Shown: positions 14,153 through 26,899 of the stretch, in pieces
Layout of the letters: every line of letters starts with the position of its first letter
How positions within the stretch are numbered: position 1 is the first letter of the stretch
Origin: Hirsutella rhossiliensis
Taxonomy: Eukaryota > Ascomycota > Sordariomycetes > Hypocreales > Ophiocordycipitaceae
Direction of reading: 5' to 3'
NCBI RefSeq assembly: GCF_020360975.1
Contig: NW_025408679.1
Coordinates: 930,001 to 994,000, forward strand
Length of the DNA stretch: 64,000 bases
Notes under the pieces: generated by a model
Databases searched by the model: none
Seen by the model: only the letters and a program-made list of their open reading frames with translations
What the model was told of the DNA's origin: nothing
Position numbers and translations under genes: made by a program

Positions 14153-14608
14153 TCTCGCGAAGAGAGATATAAGAAGTATATATAAAATATATAAAGGTAA
14201 AATTAGAAGTAAGGGGTCGGATAGGCAGGGTAGAGAGATTTAATTCTTATAGGAGCAGTAATAAAGGTAGGGGAGTAATTATTATTGCCTTAATTGTCCT
14301 TCTTTCTTCTATCTAACGCCCCTATTTATACCCGTTTAGCATCTTAATTAATAAAGAAGATCCTACTTAAAGAAGCTACTAATATCCTTTTAACTACCGA
14401 GCTTTTTACCGGTTTTTTCCTTCCTTTATAGCCGTTTCTAGTATATCCGTTTTATCTCTCGCTACTTATACTTCCCCTTATGCCCCTACTCTCCTTTCTA
14501 TACCTTCTTTTTAGCTCCTTCTTTTATACCGGGTGTTTTTAGCTTCCTTAGTCCCTCTTACTAAGGGATATCTTCGAGAACTACGAAATCAAGCTACGCT
14601 TCGCAATA
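14153..14608 (-). repeat. 5' LTR of copia copy B (456 bp)
   Basis: Starts TCTCGCGAAGAGAG and ends TTCGCAATA on the plus strand. The inner side is followed by the gag start region that also opens this window at base 1 in the other orientation. Confidence 0.8.
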
Positions 14609-14769
14609 AGAATAAGTAAGTTTATAAGTATCCTTTATAACGCTATTCTTTTAATATATTATTTAGCCCCTTATATGCTTATTATAAATTCCGGACGAAA
14701 TCCTACCCTATACTCCTTTAACCGATCTTTCCGCTTACGCTATCGATGACCTAATTTTATACTTATTGC

Positions 14770-16944
14770 TTATACCTTCTTATACTAAGGTAACTACCTT
14801 AGTAAGGATATCTTTTTAGACCCTTATAGCTATAGTAGTAGAATTCGACCTTAAGCTTAATTAGATAGATATAGTTAACGCCTTTATTAACTGCCCCCTT
14901 TAAGGAAGAAGAAGTTATTTATATATAACTTCCTCTTAGTTTCTAATAGCTAGGAAAGGTTCTATAGCTTAGGAAAGCTCTATATAGACTATAAAGATTA
15001 CCCTTTCTTTAGTAATAGTATTTAATAGGTTCCCTTAAAGCCCTAAGCTTCGAGAAAGTCCCTTAGGAACCGTATATAATATAAAAGGGTAAAATTATAG
15101 TTTTCTTTTATATCGATAATATTATCTAGGCCTACTTAAAAGAGAAAGAAGCTATTATAAGCTATATAAGGCCTATAATAAAAGTATAAGATAACTAAGC
15201 TAAGGGAGCTAAAGTAGTTCTTAAGAATATAAATCCTTTAAAATAAGTCCTAATAAACTATCTAGCTTACCTAAGACGCCTATATTAATAAGGTCGCTTA
15301 TAAATTCCTCCTTAATTCCCTTAATAAGAAGCTTCCTTTTATACTTATATTAGATAAAGAACTTTTACTTAATCCGTCCTTTTAAGCTAAGGAGTAAGAG
15401 AAATACTAATATTAATAAAAGGTAGGCTCCTTACTTTTTTTAGCTATTTTTATTAGACCGGGTATCTCCTTTATAGTCTCTTAGCTAGCTAGGTATAACT
15501 AGAATCCTAGCCTTAGGTATTAAGAAGTAGTAGATAGAGCTATCCTTTATCTTTATTTAATAAGATTATATAGTCTATACTTAAGAGGGTAAGAAAGAAA
15601 GAAATTAACTACTAAAATCTTTCTTTATTTAAGCGATTCGTCCTTTATAGATAATTCCTTAAATAAAAAGAGCTTATAAGAGTATATTATATCCCTTTTT
15701 AAAGGAACTATTACTTAAAGAGCTTTAAAATAAGCTATTATTATAACTTTAAGTATAAAGGTAAAGCTATTAGCTCTTTTAAAAGTATTAAAAGAAGCGA
15801 TTTTCCTTAGCTATCTACTAATACCTTTATAACTATAAATTCCGACCTTATTAGCTATAAAATATAATAATATATAGACTATATAAATTCTTATAAAGGA
15901 AAATAGTAAGCTATTAACTTAGCTATAGTATATTAATATCTATTAGTATTAGTTCCGCTAAGAGGTCTAAAAGGGACTTATTTCCGTTTATTAGGTTTTA
16001 ATAGTATTAATAAAAGCTAATAGTCTTATAAAGCCCCTATTAAAGTAGAAGCTAGCTGTCTTTTTATAGTAAATTAAGCTAAAAGACGTTCGAGAAAAGC
16101 TATCTTTAAAGGCCAACCTTAAAAGTCTATAAAAGGAGCTAATAGTATATAAGAGAAAGGAGATATCTATAGTTAAAGAGAGGAATTAAGTCTTATCTTA
16201 AAGGAGGGCCCCTAGCTTAATTAAGACTTATTCTTCTTAAAATGCCCCTTTTTTAAGGACTTATTTTTAAAGAAGCCCCCCTATCTTATAGGACTTAATA
16301 TCCTCCTTAAGGCCCCTTTTTCTTAAAGTAAGTTTAAAAGAGCCTAGGGCTAAAACCTAGATTTCTTAAGTAAGAGATAAGTATAAACTAAGACCTCCTT
16401 TATACGCTTACCGGCCTAATTATTAAGCTTTACCCTTTTTATAAGGGCAGGCTATAGCTAAGGGGGTATATCGCGAAGTATAGCTTAATTTTATAGTTCT
16501 TAGAGATATCCCTTAGTATAAGAGACCTAGGAAGCTAAAAAATAGGTTTTAAGGAAGGAGCTAAAAGGTAGTATAAAGAGGAGGGTAGGGGTAAGAAGGG
16601 AAGTAAAAGTAGCGATAGCTTCTTATAAAAGTAGTAAAAGATAAAACGGATATACTAGTAATAGCTAGAAAGGAAGAGAAAAACTAGTAAAAAGCTTAGT
16701 AGTTAAGAGGATATTAATAGCTTCTTTAAGTAAGATCTTTTTTATTAATTAAGATATTAAATAAGTATAAAGAAGGGCGTTAGATAAAAGAAAGAAGGAT
16801 AATTAAGGTAATATAATAATTATTCCCTTACTATAATTACTACCTTTATAAGAATTATATATCTTTACCCTACCTATCTAACCTCTTACTTTTAATTTTA
16901 CTTTTATATATATTTATATACTTCTTATATCTCTCTTTATAAGA
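14770..16944 (+). mobile_element. 5'-truncated copia copy C (RT, RNase H, LTR)
   Basis: Homologous to about 3,650-5,796 of copy A. It begins in the RT domain. The RT box at about 15,095-15,130 reads FFY-I-D-N-II, a third RIP version of YVDD. The purine tract AGGGGG is followed by the LTR 16,469-16,944 (476 bp). The 150 bases before it (14,614-14,769) are not copia-like and hold nothing recognised. Confidence 0.7.
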
Positions 16945-17345
16945 ACTATAGGTTTTAATATTAATAGTAGATTTAACTAGAATATTTTATACCCTACTTA
17001 TTCTTATATTATATATATCTTTAAAACCGCTAAGCTAAAATATATAATAAGGTATCTATTTTACTTATAATAAACTTATATATTTTATATATATTCTTAT
17101 TTATTAAGATATACTTATCTTAACTTACCTTTCTTAAAAGAAGCTATAGATATCTAGTAAAGGTCTTTTATCTTTAAAGGTTATTCCCTTAAACTATATT
17201 ATAAAGCCTTTTTTAACTAGCTTAATTTAAAGAGCCTCCTTATACTAATTATTTCTTTATAATAGTAAAATAAGAATATAAGGGTATATTCTTATACTTA
17301 TATACTTACTATAGTTAATAGGTATAATTATAAAGATAAGTAGCT
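16945..17345. repeat. Inverted partner of the 7,800-8,160 repeat
   Basis: Reverse-complement match to 7,800-8,160, lying between copy C and copy D. RIPped, unidentified. Confidence 0.55.
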
Positions 17346-17364
17346 CTTATAAAGCTAGTATAAT

Positions 17365-17850
17365 TCTTATAAAGAGAGATATAAGAAGTATATATAAAAT
17401 ATATAAAGGTAAAATTAAAAGTAAGGGATTAAATAAGTAGGGCTAAGCTATTTAATTCCTATAAGGGTAGTAATTAAGGTAAGGGAGTAATTATTATATT
17501 GCTTTAATTATCCTTCTTTCCTTTATTTAACGCCCTTCTTTATACCCGTTTAGTATCTTAATTAATAAAGAAGATCCTACTTAAAGAAGCTACTAATATC
17601 CTTTTAAGTACTAAGCTTTTTACTAGTTTTTCCCTTCCTTTCTAGCTATTACTAGTATATCTATCTTATCTCTTATTACTTTTATAAGAGGCTATCGCTA
17701 CTTATACTTCCTTTTATACCCTTACCTTTATTTTTATACCTCTTTTTAGCTCCTTCTTTCTTTTTTTATACTAAGTGTTTTTAGCTTCCTTAGTCCCTCT
17801 TACTAAGGGATATCTTTAAGAACTATAAATTTAAGCTATACTTTATAATA
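17365..17850 (-). repeat. 3' LTR of copia copy D (486 bp)
   Basis: Same length as its partner 23,231-23,716. The inner boundary is marked by an inverted purine tract (TACCCTCTTAGC). Confidence 0.8.
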
Positions 17851-20800
17851 TACCCTCTTAGCTATAGCTTACCCCTTAAGGGTATAGCTAATATAGCTTT
17901 AGGCTAGTAAGCGTATAGAGGAGATTCTTAGCTTTATACTTCTCCCTTTACTAAGGAAAGTAAGGGCCCTTTTAGGTCCCTAGGCTCTTTTAGACCTACT
18001 TAAGGAATAGGGGCTTAAAGAAGGGAAAGTCCTATAAGAAAGAGGGCCTTCTTAAAAGGGAAAACCCTAATTAAATAAAGGGCCCTTTAAAGGGAAAAAC
18101 CTCTTCCTTCTTCTTTAGCTATAAACGTTATCTTTTTATATAGGCTATTAGCTCCTCTTATAGACTCTTAAAGCAGGCCTCTAAGGATAGCTTTTCTCGA
18201 ACGTCTTCTAGCCTAATTTACTATAAAAAAACAGCTAGCTTCTACTTTAGTAAGGGCTTTATAAGACCGTTAGCTTTTATCGATACTATTAAAACTTAAT
18301 AGATAGGAATAAGTCCCTTTTAAACCTCTTAATATAACTAATACTAATAGATATTCATATACTATAGCTAAGTTAATAGCTTTACGTTTTTTATAAGAAT
18401 TTATATAGTTTATATATTATTATATTCTATAGTTAATAGGGTTAAAATTTATAGTTATAAAGATATTAATAGCTAGCTTAAGAAAATCGCTTCTTTTAAC
18501 GCTTTTAAAAGAGCTAGTAGCTCTACCTTTAAACTAAAAGTTATAATAGTAGCTTACTTTAAAGCTTTCTAAGTAATAGCTCCTTTAAAAAGGGATATAA
18601 TATACCTTTATAAGCTCTTTCTATCTAAGGAATTATCTATAAAGGATAAATTACTTAAATAAAAAAAGATTTTAGTAGCTAATTTATTCCTTTCTTACCC
18701 TCCTAAGTATAAACTATATAATCTCGTTAAATAAAGATAAAGGATAGCTCTATTTACTACTTTTTAATACTTAGGGCTAGGATTCTAGTTATACTTAGCT
18801 AGCTAAGAGATTATAGAAGAGATATTTAGTCTAGTAGAAATAGCTAAAAAAAAAAGCAAGGAGCCTACCTTCTATTAATATTAGTATTTTTCTTACTTCT
18901 TAGCTTAAAAGGATAGATTAAGTAAAAGCTCTTTATCTAATATAAGTATAAAAGGAAGCTTCTTATTAAGGGAGTTAAGGAGGAATTTATAAGTAACCTT
19001 ATTAATATAAGCGTCTTAGGTAAGCTAGATAGTTTATTAGAACCTATTTTAAAGGATTTATATCCTTAAGAACTACTTTAGCTCCCTTAGCTTAGTTATT
19101 TTATACTTTTATTTTAGGCCTTTTATAGCCTCCCTTATAATAGCTTCTTCCTCTTTTAAGTAGGCCTAGATAATATCGTAAATATAAAAGAAGACTATAA
19201 TTTTACCCTTTTATATTATATATAGTTCTTAAGGGACTTTCTTAAAGCCTAGGGCTTTAAGGGAACTAGTTAAATATTATTACTAAAGAAAGGGTAATCT
19301 TTATAGTCTATATAGAGCTTTCCTAAACTATAAAACCTTTCCTAGCTATTAAAAGCTTAGTAGAAAGTATATATAGATAACTTTCTCTTTCTTAAAAGGG
19401 TAGTTAATAAAAGCGTTAACTATATCTATCTAATTAAGCTTAAGGTCGAATTTTATTACTATAGCTATAAGGGTCTATAAAGATATCCTTGCTAGGGTAG
19501 TTACCTTAATAAAAAGTTCCTATTTTTGCTATTAGTTCTTATAGATAACTAGCTAGGCCTTATACTTTTAAAGGAAGCTATATTTATTAGTCTTATAGAT
19601 AAAGACCTACTTATAGCTAAGGACTTATTTTCCTCTTATTATTTCCTTAAGGACTTCTTTAAAAGACCCTATTTCTTTATATAAGGCTAGGTAGTCTTTC
19701 TAGGCCTATAAAAACTAGTATTTAAAAGGGTGTTTTTTTAGCTTCTTTTAGTTTACTAGTAGGTTTAAGAGGTCTCTTTTATATACCTTCCTTACTAATA
19801 GCTATAGCTTAAAAGTCTAGCCTATAATAAATATATTATAGGAACTGTTTTTTATAAGCGATAGATAAAAGTTAGAAAAATAGTTAAAATAAAAAAGAGG
19901 TTAGTCTTCTTTTATATTAGGCCTTATACCTTTCTTTGCTTCTTAAAGTAAGGATAAAAAGGTAGCTAGGTAATTATTTAAGAAAGGTACCTTTCCTACC
20001 CCCTTAAGGGTCGAGATAGGAAAACTAACTAAAAAAAACTACTTTTAGATCTTCTTTTATTCTATATAAAGAGGTATAGGGAGGTAGGCGTATTCTAGCT
20101 TTATTACTTTCTTATAGTCTCCTTCTTTATTTAGATTATTTAATCTAGTAGCTTCCTTTTCTTTAAAGTTAGCGTTATCTTTAACTACTTTAAAATTAGT
20201 TTCTTTTTCTATTTCCTTATCTAAGACCTCTTCTTAAGACTATTAAGAAGGGGGGATTTAAATCTTTTAAATTAGCTAACGTTATAATAATAAGAGGGGC
20301 TATTAATCCCTCTTTTTATTAAAGAAGCTAGATTTATCGAAAATTATATCCCTAGTTAAAATAACTTTCTATAAAAGAAGAATCTAAATCTAAAAGATAT
20401 TTATAGAATTATAACTAATAAAGTAACTAATAAAGGCTCTAGGATTAAGCTTTTTTTTCTTCTTTCTTTTTAGCTATATATTAATAGTTACTATATATAC
20501 CTTATAGCTATAGGTATAAAGGTAAGCTAGTAAGGCCCTCTTTTTTATAACGAGCTTAAAGGGAGATTTCTAGTTTATTCCTTAGGTCTTAAAAAGGGTC
20601 TCTAGGTTCCTATAGTCCCTTAGGCCCCTAGGGTCCCTTAAGGTCTAGTTTTAAAGGTAATAAGTAGTCTTAATAACTTCCCTTTAAAGGTTATAAGGAA
20701 GCTTTATAATAAGTCTTATTATATAGGCCTTTTTTATTATAGTACCCCTTAATCTTTCTACCCCTCCGTTCTAAGCCTAGGTATTTAGTATTAATAGGAG

Positions 20801-23230
20801 GGGTAAAATACCCCTTTTTTAAAGCTAATTTAAGATATCTTTTATAAATAGCTCTCTATTAAACTATATCTTCTTTACCTCGTAGCTAAAGTAGGATTTT
20901 ATTTAGTTAATAAAGTCTTAGAGGGCGGACTAGTTATACTTACTTAGGTAGGTCTATAAGAAATAAGGGAAAACTATCTTTAAAAAAGCGTCTATAAAAA
21001 CTATTACCTTAATAAAGCTTTCCTAGTCCTTAAAGACGTCGGTCTAATTAACTTAAATTTCTTTATATAGCTAGTCTAGCTATAAAAGGGTTTATCTAGA
21101 AACTTATCTCTTAGTCTTTCCTTAGCTATAGTATTTATATTTAACGGTCTTTAAGCCCCTTATTTATACGCCCTATTATAGGCCTAGCTTATATAAAGCT
21201 AAGGGGCCTAGGTAACTAAGTCGTGCGTACTAAAGAAGGCCGTCTCCTTAGGCTACTAAAAGAAGGCCCTTAAAACCTACCCTCTTTTAAGTAAGAAAAG
21301 CTAACTTTTTAAGAGATTCCTTCTTAAGGATAGGTCGGAATTTAAGAATAAATTAACCGAATTTTTCCTCGATAAGCTTAATAGTTTAATTCTTCTAGAC
21401 TAGCCTTATAGGCTTAAACGTTATATCTTAGAAGATTCCTTCCTCTTAAAGAAGGTAAAAGGAAATTAAGCTTATTAAAAATTAAAGGTAAAAAGCTACT
21501 CTTTTTCGTTAAAGAATTTATATAGACCTATTAAGTAATTTTATCGTAAAATTCACCCTTTTATATCCCTCTATCTATATAGTTAATTCCCTAGTAATAA
21601 GATATTCCCTTTATACCTTTTTAAAGGACTAGAATCGTAAGAGTATATTATAGATATTAAGGGAAGTATTAAAGTTAAGGATAGCTAATTTTTATAGGTA
21701 ATAGTTAGAGGGTCCTAATAGTTAGTCTTAGCCTTATTAATCTATAAGGAAGATAAAAGCTAGATTTACTATACTAATAAAATTTCCTTAAATTTATAGC
21801 TTAAATAAAAGTAGTAGCGTTATTAGTTACTATTTCTTAGTAACCTAAATCTTATTTATCTTCTTCTATAATAAGGGGTCCTCTTAAAGAGACTATAATA
21901 CTATTTCTTATAGCCTCTTTAAAGGGTTAACTTCTTTAGGTCGGTTTTCCTTAAAGACCTACTAGTAGTCTTCTAGCTAATAAGGCTTTTTATATACTTA
22001 GTAAGTAGGTCGATTCCTCCTTATTTATTTCTTTAAAGAATCCTTATCTTAGTCTAAAAGGTTTACTTAAAAACCTCCCCTTTTTACCCCTTATTATTAA
22101 TTTTAATAAAGAGGTTCGATTTTAACTAGTTCCTTAATTTTTTAACTAATAGACTAAAAGGTCTATTAAGGGGCTAGTCGGGCCGGTTTAACTAACGGGA
22201 CCTAGCCTAGAGTAAGATATATAGCTAGGGCTAGGGCTATAGCTATAGTTAACGACGGTATTAAGGCTCTTAAGAAAGGAGGAGCTAAAGGGGTAATAGC
22301 TATAGTAGTAATAGTAAGGGCCGTAGTAATAAGGGCTATAGTAGCTATAAAGGTAGTAGGTCGAGCCGTCTAAGTTAAGTACTAGCTATAAAGGAATAAG
22401 ACTACTTACTATTATACTTTAGTAGCCTCTTTATTTAGTTCCTAGCTAGCCTCTTAAAAGATAGTTAAGTAACTATTACTAATAAGCTTTATTAATAAAG
22501 ATATATCTTATAGCTATTAGCTAGAAAGAGCTTTTATTAAGAAGTATTAGTTAGCTTCCTTAAGGATTTCTTCTTACTTAGCTAGCTATAAAGAAGCTAG
22601 TAGGTTCTTAGTAGAAAAGGCTCCTAAGTATACTATATAGGTCTTCTTAATACGGTTAGTTATATAGCCTCTTAAGGGAGCTATTAAGGTCTTAAGCTTT
22701 AAAGGCTATTACTTAAGAGTCTCTTTCTTTTAAAAAGAGATTAGCTTTATAATACTAATAGATTCCGTTATCGCTATATATATAGTAGTTAGTAGCATTA
22801 TCTTATAAAGGTATTCCTTATAATAACTCTTATAGTTACCTAAGGTAGTAGAAAAAGCTCTCTACTATATAGAGGTTAGCTTAGAGAAGAAGGAAGCTCC
22901 CTTTATAAATTCTATTACCTTAGGATAAAGAGGGGGCTTAAGAGGGTCCTACTTATTAAAGAAGACTAAATTATAGATAGTTCTATCTATATAAGCCTAT
23001 AGATCCTTTACCTACTTATCTTAATCTTAGAGCTTTATAAGAATCGTCTTATAGACTATAAAGATAGTAAAGGAGTTATTTTCGATATTATTATAAAGAA
23101 AGGTAGAAAAGTTAAGTAAAAATTAGCTTTTTTAGTAAGAGGGGTAAAAGGAAGCTATAAGGGATATAAGAAAGGTACCTTTTATAGTAGCTAGAAGGTA
23201 TAAGAATATTATTCCTCCTAAGCTTATAAC

Positions 23231-23716
23231 TCTCGCGAAGAGAGATATAAGAAGTATATATAAAATATATAAAGGTAAAATTATAAGTAAGGGATCGAAT
23301 AAGTAGGGCTAAGCTATTTAATTCTTATAAGGGTAGTAATTAAGGTAAGGGAGTAATTATTATATTACCTTAATTATCTTTCTTTCTTTTATTTAACGCC
23401 CCTTTTTATACTTATTTAATATCTTAATTAATAAAGAAGATCCTACTTAAAAAAGCTACTAATATCCTTTTAACTACTAAGCTTTTTACTAGTTTTTCCC
23501 TTCCTTTCTAGCTATTACTAGTATATTTATTTTATCTCTTATTACCTTTATAAGAAGCTATCGCTACTTATACTTCCCTTTATACTCTTACCCTCCTTTC
23601 TATACTTCTTTTTAGCTCCTTCTTTCTTCTTTTATACTAGGTATTTTTAGCTTCCTTAGTCCCTCTTACTAAGGGATATCTCTAAGAACTATAAAATTAA
23701 GCTATACTTTACGATA
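23231..23716 (-). repeat. 5' LTR of copia copy D (486 bp)
   Basis: Starts TCTCGCGAAGAG and ends TTTACGATA. Pairs with 17,365-17,850. Confidence 0.8.
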
Positions 23717-23739
23717 ATAATTAAATTTTATAGCTATAT

Positions 23740-24559
23740 AAGCTTTATACTATCTTCTTATACTATAGTCCCTACTACTTATAAGAGTATCTCTTTAAAA
23801 TTAAGGAGGAATTTACTAAAGGTTTATTTATCTTTATAAAAGCTTTTACCTTATATAAGCCTAAACTAATATCTAGGCTAAGTCTATATATAAGTAGCCT
23901 CCGCGCTTATATAAGCTATACCTATACTTCTCTTTTTTTTTCCCTTTATAGATTATTAACCTTCTTTTAATAGACTATACTTAAGCCTATACTTTTATTT
24001 ACTTTATAATAGTATAATCTACCTTTTATTTTACCCTCTTTATATCCCTATATATAAAATAGCTATTTTTAGCTACCTTTAAAGCTAATATTTAATTACT
24101 TAGTTTAGTTAAACCGCTTATACTAGTATATATATATATAAAAATATCTATACTCTTATAGTTATAAAATTAAAGCGAACGTAATACTTAGTTTACCTAA
24201 GTAATTAAGAGCCTCTTATAATAGTAAGGCTCTATATAACTAAGAGTAGTATTATTATACCTTAGTAAGTTTAACGGCTCCTTTATAAAGCTTAAGCTAT
24301 AGCTACTTTATATAAAAGTAAAGCTCTATATTAATAGTACTATAATAAGGGATATCCGCGCTTAATTTAACTATCTTTATATAAGCTTATCCTTATACTT
24401 ATAAAGGTATCTCTTACTATTTACGCGTACTAGTATATTATTATTAAGATTATACTAGTAACCTATCTAAAGGTATTTAGAACTTTAATATTAAATAAAA
24501 GGGAAAAACTAAAGTACTTAAAGGAAAACCCTCTTATATTTTATAGCTAGTCCGCCCTT
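23740..24559. repeat. Dispersed repeat copy 1 (partner at about 34,340-35,296)
   Basis: Shares at least two blocks with the partner: a stretch around 23,930-24,000 containing ATTATTAACCTTCTTTTAA, and 24,430-24,559 containing AAGATTATACTAGTAAC. A piece of the second block also occurs inverted at about 34,140-34,250, where it ends in a (TAA)n tract. It may be a LINE 3' end, since LINEs of this group end in simple repeats. RIPped. Confidence 0.45.
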
Positions 24560-25263
24560 ATTATTATAGGATACCCTACGGTCGATAATCTAGGTACCTA
24601 TAATAATATCGGCCTTCCTTAGGGAAGTTACCCTTAACTCTTTAAGGCTCCCTATAAAAGAAGGAACCTAAAAGCTACTAGGTAAACTCTAGGAAATTAC
24701 TTAGAAATCCTAGAAATAATAACCGAGCGAATTATATAGATATTTTATAGAGATTTCCCTTAGGGATATATTATATAAGGAATATACTACGATTTCCTAA
24801 GTAATAATAGCTCCTTAGGGATTATACCGATATTTCCCTAAGAAGTTACTATAAGAATATAGCGGGGAAATTATAAAGAAATACCTATGCCTACTTAGGG
24901 AAAATACTAGGAAATACCGTTAATACGCTATACTACTATTATGCGATTATATAGTTAAGATATTACTCGGTTAAAGCCTTAAGTAAGGTCTTATACTTAC
25001 TATAGTATATATAGAAGATAAAGAACCTACTAGATCTTAAGCGGGTAGAGAAGAATATAGATAGTTATTACTACTCTTACTTTAACTTATAAGACTAGTA
25101 GCTAGTCTATATTTAATGCGCGTAATAACGTATAGTAGCTAGTCTATATAATACGTTTAATTACGTATAGTAGCTAGTCCGTTTAATTACTTATTAGACC
25201 TATACCGGATCTAGGTAGATAGTAAGGTTAATATACTAGCCCCGTACTAAGGAACTAGTATAT
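24560..25263. other. About 700-bp stretch absent from the paralogous repeat
   Basis: In the paralogue near 35,290 the sequence passes directly from TAGTCCGCCCTTAT to ACTAGGTCGCGG. Here the same two sides are separated by about 700 bp. It contains a small tandem array (25,097-25,194). It is either a small inserted element in this copy or a deletion in the other. No terminal inverted repeats were seen by eye. Confidence 0.4.
25097..25194. repeat. Short tandem repeat, about 36-bp unit, three copies
   Basis: Units start at 25,097, 25,134 and 25,169, each with AGTAGCTAGTC at its start and a variable (T/A)-rich end. Nothing suggests coding. Confidence 0.6.
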
Positions 25264-26899
25264 AATACTTATACTAGGTCGCGGTTATAATATATAAGAA
25301 TCTTACGCTAGCTATCTTAGGTATCGTTATAGTTAGTTAGAATTATATTAGCCCTATTATAAAGTAACCTTAGAAAGTAACTCCTTTATATATATAGGGT
25401 ATATAGTATTAATCGGTAGTATAAGCGTTTTCTAGTTAATTATATAATTATTTCTAACCTTATCTTATAATAATATCTTCTTAAGCTCTACCTTATTTTT
25501 CTATTATAAGGCTTAGTAGGCTATTTTTTATTAATACTAGCTTTTAGCTAGGCCGGTAGCTAGGTTATTATACTAGCTTCGCGCTATACTTATTAAGTTA
25601 CTAGTATTAGCCCTAGGTTTTTATTTTCTTAGTTAAGGGGCTTAGACCGGGGTTAAGGGGAGGTCCTAATAAATTCGTTACTAGGTCTAGGTAGGCGAGG
25701 TCTAGGCCGGCCTACTTAGAGCGGGGCTAGACTACTAGTATATTTATAAGCGCTTCTAAAAGCGCTAATTAGCTAATTAATAAGTAGGTTAGCGTAGTTT
25801 ACTAGTTTAACTAAAAATTAATTATACTCTTAGCTAGATTTAAACCGACTTTAGTATTATAGCTAGTAAGCTTCCTAAGTATATAACTACTATACTATAA
25901 GGGTACGTATACTAGTATAAATAAACTAGCCGACCTCTTTATAAAGCTTTATACTAACTATTATAAACCTAATATAGCTAAGTTAGTAGGCTAAGAGCTT
26001 ATAACGCTTTATTAAAAGTAAAGTAAAGCTATTTTAGCCTACCTTATATAGTTTAAAAAGGTGCTTTATTAAGTAGATATATATAGCTAGCCTAATATAG
26101 TAAAGTATAATTACCTTATTATAAGCTTAAATATAAGTTAGCGTACTTATTTAAGTAAAAGGTCTATATTACTAAATATATATACCGATCTTATCTACTT
26201 TCTTTATAAGCTTAGTAGTAATAAGTTCCTTTTTTATTTTCTTTTATAGTATAAAAAGAGGATAACGCTAGTAATACTATAGATATTTCTATCTTTACTT
26301 TAAGGACTAAGAATAAGAAGACATTATAATAAAAAGGTTATTATATAGGCTATAGTAGTAAATCCTATTAGTTTTTAAAGTACCTATATTAAGAAGTATA
26401 AGTAAATATACTTTAAGTAATAAAAGAGCGTATATACTAAGATAAAAAGGAGGTTAGGTTTAATAATAGTAACTCTAGTAATAAGTAATCTTAGTAATAC
26501 CTTTATAAGCTTTATTAGCGTTCTTTTATATATAGTAGTAGCTACTATATAAATAGAATATATACCTATAGTAACTAAAAGAGCGGCTAAGATATAAAAA
26601 GGCTACTAATATAATATAACTATAGTAAAAGGGAGTGCCTATATAGCCTTATATAAAAGGGATTAAAGCCTTATATACTAAAGTACTATCCCTTACTTTA
26701 TAATACTAAAAGCTACTACTATACGCTAATATAAGAGGGGCGGGATACTATAAGCTTATTAAAGCTAGCTATATATTATTTTATATACCTTTACTCCTTA
26801 GCTATAAGTACTAAAGCTTAACTTTTAAAGCGCGGCCCTTATTAATAATATAGTTTATTTAAGAAGCTTACTTAAAAGGGTATTATATATTATTTACTA
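25264..26899. other. RIPped repeat DNA, identity unknown
   Basis: 25,264-25,420 matches 35,297-35,440 closely. The remainder up to about 26,900 has the same RIP composition, with no domain or gene recognised on either strand. Confidence 0.4.

Larger units (their letters stand above)
8324..14608 (-). mobile_element. Complete Ty1/Copia copy B with paired LTRs, RIP-inactivated
   Basis: A full LTR-to-LTR element of 6,285 bp on the minus strand. The LTRs at 8,324-8,779 and 14,153-14,608 are both 456 bp, flanked by AGAAC (8,319-8,323) and AGAAT (14,609-14,613), a plausible 5-bp target duplication with one C-to-T change. Internally it mirrors copy A. On the minus strand the copia RT box at about 10,095-10,125 reads FFYVDN, so it is less damaged than copy A (YINN). 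CpG-containing codons survive more often than in the other copies, suggesting a younger insertion or lighter RIP. No open frame remains. Confidence 0.85.
17365..23716 (-). mobile_element. Complete Ty1/Copia copy D with paired LTRs, RIP-inactivated
   Basis: A second full minus-strand element, 6,352 bp, with LTRs at 17,365-17,850 and 23,231-23,716 (both 486 bp). It is flanked by ATAAT at 17,360-17,364 and 23,717-23,721, a perfect but low-complexity candidate target duplication. The RT box on the minus strand at about 19,165-19,195 reads FFYIYDII. Gene order mirrors copies A and B. Stops fill all frames. Confidence 0.85.
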
